This document shows, piece by piece, positions 6,774-15,724 of a stretch of 19,469 nucleotides of DNA (position 1 is the stretch's first letter; each line of letters starts with the position of its first letter). Made by a program: the position numbers and the translations under genes. This DNA is from Bacteroidales bacterium. Its GTDB lineage: Bacteria > Bacteroidota > Bacteroidia > Bacteroidales > UBA932. A model generated the notes under the pieces. The model was not told where the DNA came from, did not search any database, and saw nothing but the letters and a program-made list of their open reading frames with translations. The stretch is taken from positions 1 to 19,469 of the forward strand of contig JAEEQI010000024.1 of assembly GCA_016285215.1 (NCBI GenBank), given 5' to 3'.

Positions 6774-8747
6774 TTATTTATTGTTATCCTCGATATGGTT
6801 CTTCTCGTAGTTCGGGATACCGTTATAATAGGTTCCGGAATACGAAAGGGTACCACTGTAACCCCAATACTTGGAGGTAGCAGTTACAGGGATGGAACGC
6901 AGGAAAATGTAGGATTCCTTTCCACCAGTGTAATCAAGCAGCGGGATGAGGGTGAGTTTTACACCCAGCGTTCCCTCTTCCTGGAACTCAGTGTTGTTAG
7001 GGTTATAGTAACCGCGGCGACGGTAAAGGACATTGCTCCACTTGTTCTCGAAGGGGAATTCCACCTTCCACTCATGGAGGACATTGTCCACGGTGAGAGC
7101 GACATCATCCTTAAAGCCGGCACGATGACGAACTTCGTTCAGGCATTTGGCAGCCAAAGTCTTATCACCCAGACCGCTCTCGGCAACAGCCTCGGCGTAG
7201 GTAAGGAGGATTTCAGCGTAACGGACATCATAATAAGGAGACTGTACGGAAACACTGTTGTTCTTCAGATCCACAAACTTGCGGGGGCTGAAGCAGTAGG
7301 AGTTACGGTTGTTGGCGTTCTTGTCAGTGGTAAGACCCATAAAAGCGGAGTTGTTGATACCCTTGCCGCCATAGGCCCACAGGGAGTCGTTCTGGGGAGC
7401 GCCCTTGAACGGAACACCATAGTTACCATCACCATTGGACTTGGCCGTAGGATAAACTTCCACGGTACCGTCCTTCTTAACCATACCACCCTGTATGTAG
7501 CAAGTTTCATTGCGGAAAGTAGCACCGGGATAGATAACCCATGCCTGGAAACGGGCGTCCTTGAGCTCGAAAGGCTCCGTGATCTTAGCATAGTGCTTGT
7601 AAGAAGCAACCATGTCGTCCTTCATTTCGGTTTCGGGATCGCGGAAATAAGCGGTTTCGTCACCATTTACCAGGGTCTGGATGGTACCATCCTTGCGGGC
7701 ACGGTTGGTTTCATCGGTATAATAGTCATACTCGTCGGCCAGGTTGAGTGTAACAGCGTAGCTGGCTACACCGGTTCCACTGTAACCGCCCACCCACTGG
7801 TTGGGAACCCAGTTCTGGGCGCCGTTGGTATCTTCTTCATTACCGGTCTTGTAAGAGCGGCCAAAGAGGCCTTCTTCTTTATGCCAGTTCTGGAAGAGTT
7901 CGGAAAGATTCTCAACAGCAGCGGAAATGCTGGAAGGATTGGGCATGTAAAGAGCATAATCTTCGCAGTCCAGAATCTTCTTGGCAGCATCGATAGCCAT
8001 CTGATAATAGCCATTGGCATCGGAAGCCTCCATTTTGGTGAGATTCTTCTGAACAGCTACCCAGTTGGGGTTAAGAGCGGCACGATACCAATACTTGCAC
8101 TCGGAAGCAGCCCACAGAGCGGCGCGAGCCTTCAGAGCATAAGCGGAATACTTGGTAGCACGCATTTCCTGAGACTGCTTCTCGGGCAGAAGTGCGGCAG
8201 CCTCATCAAACTGATCCAGCACCCAGTTCCAAGTTTCCTTTTCCGTGGAACGAGGGACATAAAGCTTGTCTTCTTCGTCGGTACCATAATACTTGCTCAG
8301 GTCTTCCACTACGATGGGGACACCACCATAGACACGGACACTGCCAAAATAGTAGTAGGCACGGATGAACAGGGCCTCGCCTTTGTAACGGTCTGCCGTA
8401 GCGTCATCGAGAATGCCTTTATTGCGGCAATCTTCAACGGCCGAAAGGAAAACGTTAACGGCACGTACCTTAGTATAGTTCCAGAAACCGGACACCGTAT
8501 TGCCATAGGAAGGCACGCCACGGGCATCATTGCCGAACATCTGGTTCTTATCATTATCGTTAAGACCCACACCGGGTAATTGGGAGTACAGGTCGGCCAG
8601 GAGAGCCAGGAGACCATTCTCGGACTCCAGGAGGTCGTCGGCGGCAACCTTGCTCAGGTCGCCTTCCATATTGTCAAAGAACTTGTCGCAGGAAACGAGC
8701 CCGAAAGAGAGTCCGGCAATGAGGATATATTTGAATATCTTTTTCAT
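6774..8747 (-). CDS. susD: SusD/RagB-family outer-membrane glycan-binding lipoprotein
   Basis: This 657-residue protein begins MKKIFKYILIAGLSFGLVSC, with the lipidated Cys20 followed by DKFFDNMEGD, the usual SusD opening. The N-terminal TPR-like helices include ALFIRAYYYFGSVRVYGGVP (about residues 125-145). The C-terminal family signature is YDVRYAEILLTYAEAVAES followed by CLNEVRHRAGF (about 520-565). SusD proteins cap the SusC barrel and deliver oligosaccharides to it. The gene follows SusC by 12 bp and precedes the DUF3823 gene by 7 bp, so it is tightly coupled in one operon. The length is at the upper end for the family. Sequence alone does not give substrate specificity. Confidence 0.96.
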   Translation of the reverse strand: MKKIFKYILIAGLSFGLVSCDKFFDNMEGDLSKVAADDLLESENGLLALLADLYSQLPGVGLNDNDKNQMFGNDARGVPSYGNTVSGFWNYTKVRAVNVFLSAVEDCRNKGILDDATADRYKGEALFIRAYYYFGSVRVYGGVPIVVEDLSKYYGTDEEDKLYVPRSTEKETWNWVLDQFDEAAALLPEKQSQEMRATKYSAYALKARAALWAASECKYWYRAALNPNWVAVQKNLTKMEASDANGYYQMAIDAAKKILDCEDYALYMPNPSSISAAVENLSELFQNWHKEEGLFGRSYKTGNEEDTNGAQNWVPNQWVGGYSGTGVASYAVTLNLADEYDYYTDETNRARKDGTIQTLVNGDETAYFRDPETEMKDDMVASYKHYAKITEPFELKDARFQAWVIYPGATFRNETCYIQGGMVKKDGTVEVYPTAKSNGDGNYGVPFKGAPQNDSLWAYGGKGINNSAFMGLTTDKNANNRNSYCFSPRKFVDLKNNSVSVQSPYYDVRYAEILLTYAEAVAESGLGDKTLAAKCLNEVRHRAGFKDDVALTVDNVLHEWKVEFPFENKWSNVLYRRRGYYNPNNTEFQEEGTLGVKLTLIPLLDYTGGKESYIFLRSIPVTATSKYWGYSGTLSYSGTYYNGIPNYEKNHIEDNNK

Positions 8748-8759
8748 TTTCTTGCAGGA

Positions 8760-11700
8760 TTAGAAGTTGAGGTTGAAGCCTATGCTGTAGGTCTTGTTAA
8801 TCTGGAATTCACCACCGGCACGGCCGCTGTCGTTGGATTCAGGATCCACATACTTCAGGAGCGGGTTGCAAATAGTGAACAGGTTACCACCGTTGAAGAA
8901 AACACGGGCGCTCTTGATACCGGCCTTCCTGAGGAAGTTGGGGCTGAAGCGATAACCGAGTTCGATGGTCTTGAGACGGAGGAAAGAAGCATTCACATAG
9001 TTGTACGGCTGGTTCACGCCATAGGTAGGGCTGTTGTAGGAGCCCACCTGGCTCAGACGTACCAGGGCCGGCCAGTAACCGGACACCCACTCGGTGGAAG
9101 GATCCCAGGGATCATCACCGTAGTTTGCCACGTGATAAGCGTCGGTATAGTGGGAAGGCAGATAGTTGAGCACACCGTAACCGGCATAAGCGCTGAGGCC
9201 GTAACTCTTATACTTCATAGTAGCGCCATTGAAGAGGAGGCTGAAGTCAAAGTTCTTGTAACTGCCGCTGAAGGTGAGACCGAACTGAAGCGGCGGGTTG
9301 CCACCACCCCAGGTGTAGTATACGTCATCGGAATCGATGTAACCGTTACCGTTGCGGTCTTCCAGCTGGTATTGACCAACGATGAGGGCGCGGTTGCCTT
9401 CGTTGCTGCTAAGGGCAGAATAGAGGATCTGGCTGGAGCTGGCCTGGTCGATGGAGTTGAAGCGGCCACCGGTCCAGTGATAGGTGCTGCCACCCATATA
9501 ACCGTTCCAACGGTTGAGGGTTGCGCTCTTCCAGTATTCCATCTGAGAACCGTACTGTCTGGTGTTCTCACTCTCGATATAGGTAGCGCGAGAACGGGAG
9601 AAGGTAGCGGTACCCTGGATGCGATAAGAGAAGTTACCCACGCTGTTGCGGTGGTACAGACTCAGTTCCAGACCCTGGGTCTCGCTGCGGTTGAGGTTTT
9701 CCTGAGGAATGGATACAGCATAGAAATCAGGGAGGGAAACGCTACGGGTAGCAGCGGTACCAATCATCTCACGCTTGAACCAGTCGAAGGTACCACCGAA
9801 CTTGCCCTGCCACAGTTCCCAGTCCACACCGAAGTCCATCATACGGACCTTGGCCCAGGTGAGAACGGTGTTAGCTACGGAGTTGTTGGCATAACCGGTA
9901 GTGGTTTGTCCGTCGGAGAATACCCAAGCGTTACTGGATGCATAACCATTCACATAGGCATAGGGGCTACCCTGTACAGAGCCGGTGAAACCGTCGGACC
10001 AACGGAACTTGAGGTTGTTCACGAACGGGAGGATGCTCTTGAAGAATTTCTCTTCGGAGATACGCCAACCCAGGGAGTAGGACGGGAACAGACCCCAACG
10101 CTTGCCGCGCTGGAACTGATAGTTACCATCGTAACGACCCATCACTTCCACAAGGTATTTACCCTTATAGTTGTAATTGACACGGCCGATGTAACCGGCG
10201 GTACGGGAAGAACTACGGGTACCCTGGTTGTCATCACGGGATTCAAGACCCTGGTTAATAACATCGTGCGTATAGAGGAACTGGTCCTTGCTGGGGCCAT
10301 AATAACGGGAGGCACCAATCATGGCGTTGGTGATGCTGGTGAGCTCGGCACCGAGCATGGCGGACACATTGTGAGCGCCACCAAACTGGCGATCGAACAA
10401 GGCCTGGATACGACCATACACGCGGGTATTGTCGTTCCACATCTCGGCATATTCGGTCTCGTTACGAGCTTCAGCCCACTTATATGCAGGCTGGTCATCC
10501 TCATAACTGTAGAGCATAAAGCTCTTCACCAGAGTACGCTGCTTGCTGCGACCAAAGTCATAAGCACCGGTAGCCTGGAACTTGAGGCCCTTCAGGAAAG
10601 GAGCATCATAAGTAAAGTCAATGGTGTTGGAGAAGTCCTTGCGGTCGGTCTTGGTGTAACCGGTAACTTCGGGATCCAGGAGGGCCACAGGATTGAGGTG
10701 CTCTTCCACATCCGTATAATGATTGGGATTGTTCTTAGGATGAACACCCACGGTAGGGTTGGACTGATAAATATAGAAGAAAATGTTCCAGTCCAGGTCA
10801 AAGTCACCCATACCAAGGTTGGAACTCTGACGGAAGCTGGTGGTATAACGCATGGTGAGTTCCGGGAGAAGCTTCACGGAAACGTTACCATTGAAACTGT
10901 AACGCTTGTAACCATAGGCGTCACCCTTCAGGATAGGGTTATCATCTGCGTAGCTACCACCGAAGTAGTAATTAACAGTATCGGTACCGCCGGTGATGGA
11001 CAGATTGAACTGCTTGTTCACAGCGAACTTGCGATAAATCTCGTTGTACCAGTCGGTGTAAATGGTCTCGTGGGTCTTGCCCTGGGCATCAACCCAAGTG
11101 GGATCTCCGTTTTCGTAAGCGGCAATCTGAGCATCGGCCCAGCGGTGACCCATCTTACCTACGTCGGACATGGCGTTTTCCCACTTCATGAAGGAAGGCC
11201 AGCTTTCTACCTGACGGGGAACCACGGGAACGGCAAAGCTAATATTGGTTGAGAAGTTTACGGAAGGTTTTCTAACCTGGCCCTTCTTGGTGGTGATGAG
11301 GATCACACCGTTCTGGGCACCCAGACCGTAAATGGTAGCGGAAGCGTCCTTCAAAACGGAGATGCTCTCGATATCTTCAGGATTCAGTTCCTGGAGAACG
11401 GAGAGGTCGGTGTAAGACTCAACGTTGTTAGGGTTCTGGTTCCAGGAGGTGGACTTACGGGTACGGGTGGTACTACGGACCACACCATCCACAACAACCA
11501 TAGGGGTACCGAAGCCACGGAGGTTGATCTCGGAGGCAAAGGCACCGGGCTTACCGCTGTTCTGGGTGATGAGGAGGCCCGGGATCTTACCCTGGAGGGC
11601 GGCCACACCGTCTGCCGTCTTGGTGGCGGCGATGTCCTCTGAACGGATCTGGGTGATGGCGCCCGTGAGGGATTCTTTCTTTTGGACACCGTAACCCACA

Positions 11701-12029
11701 ACCACGGTCTCGTTCAAGAGCTCGGAGTCTTCTACCAGAATGACATTCATCTTGGCAGTAGCGTGGAGCGTACGGGTTTCAAAACCGATGGAGGAGAATT
11801 CGAGGATGGTGCCCTCGGGAACTGTGAGTTCGAAGTTACCGTCTACGTCGGTGGCAGTACCATTGGTAGTGCCCTGCTGCATGATAGATGCACCGACAAT
11901 CGGTTCCTTCTGCGCATCCGTGACCGTACCGGTCACCTTGATGGTGTTCTGCGCCAACAACGCCGTGGCACTGAGGAGAATCCCCAGCACCAGAGACGTT
12001 GCACGCATGAGCAAGTTGCTTTTTCTCAT
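8760..12029 (-). CDS. susC: SusC/RagA-family TonB-dependent outer-membrane transporter
   Basis: This 1089-residue transporter imports oligosaccharides across the outer membrane, powered by TonB. The signal peptide ends near residue 26 (ATALLA). A carboxypeptidase-regulatory-like domain follows (about 29-110: VTGTVTDAQKEPIVGASI, DVDGNFELTVPEG). Next come the SusC signature and TonB-box region ETVVVGYGVQKKESLTGAI, the plug (about 120-235, LQGKIPGLLI, INLRGFG, VLKDASATIYGLGAQNGVIL) and a long beta-barrel ending in a terminal Phe (YSIGFNLNF). There is no N-terminal STN domain, so signalling through an anti-sigma factor is not indicated, in agreement with the HTCS nearby. The gene starts 31 bp after the CE1 esterase stop with no promoter box in the gap. 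Its leader carries AACTAACCAA next to the ATG. Confidence 0.97.
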   Translation of the reverse strand: MRKSNLLMRATSLVLGILLSATALLAQNTIKVTGTVTDAQKEPIVGASIMQQGTTNGTATDVDGNFELTVPEGTILEFSSIGFETRTLHATAKMNVILVEDSELLNETVVVGYGVQKKESLTGAITQIRSEDIAATKTADGVAALQGKIPGLLITQNSGKPGAFASEINLRGFGTPMVVVDGVVRSTTRTRKSTSWNQNPNNVESYTDLSVLQELNPEDIESISVLKDASATIYGLGAQNGVILITTKKGQVRKPSVNFSTNISFAVPVVPRQVESWPSFMKWENAMSDVGKMGHRWADAQIAAYENGDPTWVDAQGKTHETIYTDWYNEIYRKFAVNKQFNLSITGGTDTVNYYFGGSYADDNPILKGDAYGYKRYSFNGNVSVKLLPELTMRYTTSFRQSSNLGMGDFDLDWNIFFYIYQSNPTVGVHPKNNPNHYTDVEEHLNPVALLDPEVTGYTKTDRKDFSNTIDFTYDAPFLKGLKFQATGAYDFGRSKQRTLVKSFMLYSYEDDQPAYKWAEARNETEYAEMWNDNTRVYGRIQALFDRQFGGAHNVSAMLGAELTSITNAMIGASRYYGPSKDQFLYTHDVINQGLESRDDNQGTRSSSRTAGYIGRVNYNYKGKYLVEVMGRYDGNYQFQRGKRWGLFPSYSLGWRISEEKFFKSILPFVNNLKFRWSDGFTGSVQGSPYAYVNGYASSNAWVFSDGQTTTGYANNSVANTVLTWAKVRMMDFGVDWELWQGKFGGTFDWFKREMIGTAATRSVSLPDFYAVSIPQENLNRSETQGLELSLYHRNSVGNFSYRIQGTATFSRSRATYIESENTRQYGSQMEYWKSATLNRWNGYMGGSTYHWTGGRFNSIDQASSSQILYSALSSNEGNRALIVGQYQLEDRNGNGYIDSDDVYYTWGGGNPPLQFGLTFSGSYKNFDFSLLFNGATMKYKSYGLSAYAGYGVLNYLPSHYTDAYHVANYGDDPWDPSTEWVSGYWPALVRLSQVGSYNSPTYGVNQPYNYVNASFLRLKTIELGYRFSPNFLRKAGIKSARVFFNGGNLFTICNPLLKYVDPESNDSGRAGGEFQINKTYSIGFNLNF

Positions 12030-12060
12030 GTTGGTTAGTTATTAAGTTTGGTAGTAATTG

Positions 12061-13277
<1,217 letters not shown>

Positions 13278-13284
13278 ATTGATG

Positions 13285-13340
13285 CAAATGTAAAAACAAT
13301 TAAACTGGAACACATTCTCGCTTGTTCAATTGTTTTTCTA
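13285..13340 (-). promoter_or_regulatory. Promoter and putative HTCS operator of the CE1-SusC-SusD operon
   Basis: On the minus strand, TACATTTG at 13292-13285 matches the Bacteroidetes -7 consensus TAnnTTTG exactly. Twenty nucleotides upstream lies the motif TAGAAAAACAATTGAA with its downstream extension (13340-13313), which is shared with the carboxylesterase promoter. A degenerate inverted copy occupies 13288-13305, matching at 15 of 18 positions and overlapping the -7 box. GTTCAA (13324-13329) and TTGAAC (13342-13347) also form a dyad with a 12-nt spacer. The -33 box is not clear. The operator overlaps the last codons of the upstream esterase gene. Confidence 0.75.
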
Positions 13341-14162
13341 TTTGAACGATTGGCCCACTTTATCCAAAGCTTTGGGAAGACATTCCTGCCAGAACTCCCA
13401 ATTGTGCGTTCCGGCGCGGGAAATGTACTCGCATTTAATCCCCGCCTGTTCCATCTTATTGTAAAGAGCCTTGGAGTCTGCATTGCTAACAGTAAAATCT
13501 TCCGTACCCACCTCAATGGAGAACTTAGGGAAAACCGTCTTGTCCTGCTGGGCAAAAAGATCGGCCATAATAATCTGAGGATTACCCCAGGTATAATTGG
13601 TGGCCGGGCTCATAGCATAGGCGTACAGGAACTTTTCATGATATTTGATAGCGTGATAAAAGGTTCCGAAACCGCCCATGGACAAACCGGCGATAGCCCT
13701 TTTACCATTGCCATTGAATTTCTTTTCCACTTCGGGAACCAGTTCTTCTTCAAAATACTTTTCGTAGCCATCGCTCACATAGAACTTATCCAGGCCGTTG
13801 GGCATGATAATAACCATAGGCACGCCACCTTTTTTCTGATAACTATCTGCCAGATAGGCGGCATTGCCCTTATCCAGCCAGCAACGGTCGTGACGGGCGC
13901 TCTGGTTGGCGTCTTCATAACCGTGCAGCAAATAAAGGAAGGGATACTTCTTGGTTTTGTCATAGCCGGCAGGGAGCCAGATAGAATAGGTCATCTCCCT
14001 GTTCATGGCGTTGCTCTTGATAACGCCTTCGCCGGTACTAGACTGCTTGGCAGCATCTGCGGGATCGATATTTCCCCACGGATCGTTGTCTTTAGTAGAA
14101 GAAGTGCCACAGGCAGTCAGAACAGCCAGCGCTGCAGCCAGAAAAATCAGTTTCCTTTTCAT
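13338..14162 (-). CDS. CE1-family esterase lipoprotein
   Basis: This 274-residue alpha/beta-hydrolase is lipid-anchored through lipobox VLTAC (Cys18). Its esterase D-like domain carries the likely triad Ser161 in GLSMGG, Asp222 in EVGTEDF and His253 in AGTHNWEFW, with oxyanion segment LYLLHGYED near 77-84. It lacks the N-terminal beta-sandwich of the other CE1 enzyme in this locus, so the two are paralogues with different architectures. Family members remove feruloyl, acetyl or similar groups from plant cell-wall glycans. The ATG overlaps the stop of the upstream carboxylesterase as ATGA, so the two are translationally coupled. The lipid anchor suggests a membrane-facing site of action, while the other CE1 enzyme is soluble. 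Its stop codon lies inside the operator of the next operon. Confidence 0.9.
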   Translation of the reverse strand: MKRKLIFLAAALAVLTACGTSSTKDNDPWGNIDPADAAKQSSTGEGVIKSNAMNREMTYSIWLPAGYDKTKKYPFLYLLHGYEDANQSARHDRCWLDKGNAAYLADSYQKKGGVPMVIIMPNGLDKFYVSDGYEKYFEEELVPEVEKKFNGNGKRAIAGLSMGGFGTFYHAIKYHEKFLYAYAMSPATNYTWGNPQIIMADLFAQQDKTVFPKFSIEVGTEDFTVSNADSKALYNKMEQAGIKCEYISRAGTHNWEFWQECLPKALDKVGQSFK

Positions 14163-15619
14163 TTTACTATAGTACTTTCAATATTAATTTTCATAGTATA
14201 AGGCCAGGGCTGCCACTCGGGGATTCCTTCGGCCTGGGGCTTTCCGTCCCTGGCGAAAGAAGTCCAGAGGGCACTTACGCGGTGTCCCAGTTCAATGGCG
14301 TCCTCTCCCCCGCCGGTAAAGGTGCGGTGCAGAAGCACGTTGTCAAAGACAAACGGAATTTCTATGCAGTGAGTGCTGCCAAGTGCTCCGTCCAGAACCG
14401 GAGACTCCCAGGTAAACTGATAGAAATAAATGGGCGCGCAACCGGCAGCCAGACGGTCTGCAGCCTGCTTGAGGGCCAGGGGCTTGAAAATAGGGTCTTC
14501 CATATCCCTGGTGAATTCATGATAAACCGTGCCGATGATAACAGGCACCTCCTTGGAAAGGGCCAATCCCTCCGGAGAGGAAGGTTGGGCCGGGATATCC
14601 TCACCATCCACCACGGGACACTGGCCAAAGAGAAGCTGGTCAAGGAGGCTCTCTGGCAGGGCTCCGTCCTGGCGGGCCTCGGCCGTCACGTCCTGTACGG
14701 CCTTGCGGTAAGCCGCATACAGATTCTCGTAAGGGACGGACGCAATCTCGTCAATCTTGGCGGGAGAAATGCCCAGGTTGGCAACGGTAGCCGCACCAAT
14801 GCGGCGGGAATACTTGGGGCTCATGAGGTTGGTGATGGAACCGCTCTGCACAATGGCCTTGTGGAAGAGACCCTTGGCGGCCGGCATAGCCATGAGGGTG
14901 CTCACCTTGCCGCCACCACCGCTCTGACCAAAGATGGTCACATTGGCAGGGTCACCGCCAAAGTTGGCGATATTCTTCTTAACCCATTCCAGGGCCTTGA
15001 CAATATCCAGCATACCCACATTACCGGAATGGGCGTACTTGGCGCCATAACCGCTCAGGTCCAGGAAACCCAGGGCGTTGAGCCGGTGGTTCAGGGAAAC
15101 CACCACCACGCCGTGGTCACGGGCCAGGTTGGTGCCGTCGTAGCCGGCCTGCTCTTGCGAGGAACCCTCGCTGAAGCCGCCGCCGTGCAGCCACACCATC
15201 ACAGGAAGTTTGCTGCCCGCCTTGATGCTGGAGGTCCACACATTCACGCGAAGGCAGTCCTCACCGGGATAGCCGTCGTCCCAGTGCATAGTAAAGGCCT
15301 GGTTGTCGTCTCTCCAGCCCGCACGGTCCGGATGGGGACTCACGGGGCCGTACGAACGGCTGGCCCGCACCTCTTTCCAAGGTTCGGGATCCGTTGCGGG
15401 CATGAAGCGCTGGGCCTGGCCGTAAGGGATACCTTTATAAATGTACACGCCATCGTCAATGTAGCCGGCCACGGGACCGGATACGGTATTGACAGTAGAA
15501 GCCTTTGCAGAAGTCTCAAGACTGGAAGCACACTGGGACGAATTCCTTTGGACGGGCTGTCCACAGGAGACCATCAGAAGAGCGGCTGCCATAAGGGTTA
15601 AGGTTAGTTTCAGTGTCAT
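14159..15619 (-). CDS. Type-B carboxylesterase lipoprotein, internally shortened
   Basis: This 486-residue serine esterase starts at the ATG at 15619, which gives a lipoprotein signal (LLMVSC, Cys19). The frame runs on to a TTG at 15685, but that would put 22 residues before the signal and cover the promoter. Family marks are FKGIPYG-like YKGIPYG (61-67), EDCLRVNVW (120-128), the oxyanion HGGGF (145-149), the nucleophile Ser233 in FGQSGGG, Glu368 in GTVYHEF and His417 in GSTHCIEIPFVFDN. The triad is complete. The distance from Glu368 to His417 is only 49 residues, roughly 40-60 shorter than usual for the family (from memory), because HEFT runs straight into RDMEDPIFKP. It is the first gene of a two-gene operon with the CE1 lipoprotein and is divergent from the HTCS gene. 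The ester it cleaves is unknown. Confidence 0.93.
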   Translation of the reverse strand: MTLKLTLTLMAAALLMVSCGQPVQRNSSQCASSLETSAKASTVNTVSGPVAGYIDDGVYIYKGIPYGQAQRFMPATDPEPWKEVRASRSYGPVSPHPDRAGWRDDNQAFTMHWDDGYPGEDCLRVNVWTSSIKAGSKLPVMVWLHGGGFSEGSSQEQAGYDGTNLARDHGVVVVSLNHRLNALGFLDLSGYGAKYAHSGNVGMLDIVKALEWVKKNIANFGGDPANVTIFGQSGGGGKVSTLMAMPAAKGLFHKAIVQSGSITNLMSPKYSRRIGAATVANLGISPAKIDEIASVPYENLYAAYRKAVQDVTAEARQDGALPESLLDQLLFGQCPVVDGEDIPAQPSSPEGLALSKEVPVIIGTVYHEFTRDMEDPIFKPLALKQAADRLAAGCAPIYFYQFTWESPVLDGALGSTHCIEIPFVFDNVLLHRTFTGGGEDAIELGHRVSALWTSFARDGKPQAEGIPEWQPWPYTMKINIESTIVK

Positions 15620-15640
15620 GGCTTGGTTGGTTTGGGTATG

Positions 15641-15697
15641 CAAAGGTGGAAAAAAGCACGAACACAAACTTTTTCGCATTTTCAATTGTTTTTTCTA
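15641..15697 (-). promoter_or_regulatory. Promoter and putative HTCS operator of the esterase pair
   Basis: On the minus strand, CACCTTTG at 15648-15641 is a one-mismatch match to TAnnTTTG and is followed by CAT, as in the other promoter. Exactly 20 nt upstream ends the element at 15697-15669, which begins TAGAAAAAACAATTGAA and matches the operator at 13340-13313 at 24 of 28 aligned positions with one gap. Identity is lower between element and -7 box, so the shared block is specific. The same site lies just upstream of the HTCS -7 box on the other strand. Confidence 0.7.
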
Positions 15698-15711
15698 CTG
15701 TTCAAAATGCT

Positions 15712-15719
15712 TATATTTG
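15712..15719 (+). promoter_or_regulatory. Putative -7 box of the HTCS gene
   Basis: TATATTTG matches TAnnTTTG exactly. It ends only 5 nt before the chosen ATG at 15725, so the transcript would be nearly leaderless. TTCAA occurs twice upstream, 20 bp apart (15681 and 15701). No good -33 TTTG lies at the usual spacing. The match may be coincidental. Confidence 0.45.
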
Positions 15720-15724
15720 CCCCT

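Noticed and set aside
6684..8579. Plus-strand open frame of 631 codons opposite SusD
   Set aside because: Complement-strand shadow of SusD; no family features.
8580..11252. Plus-strand open frame of 890 codons opposite SusC and the start of SusD
   Set aside because: It crosses the SusC/SusD boundary, shows no recognisable domain, and is explained by codon bias of SusC on the minus strand.
15620..15685. Longer N-terminus for the carboxylesterase from a TTG at 15685
   Set aside because: It would put 22 residues ahead of an excellent lipoprotein signal and include the promoter and operator-like sequence.
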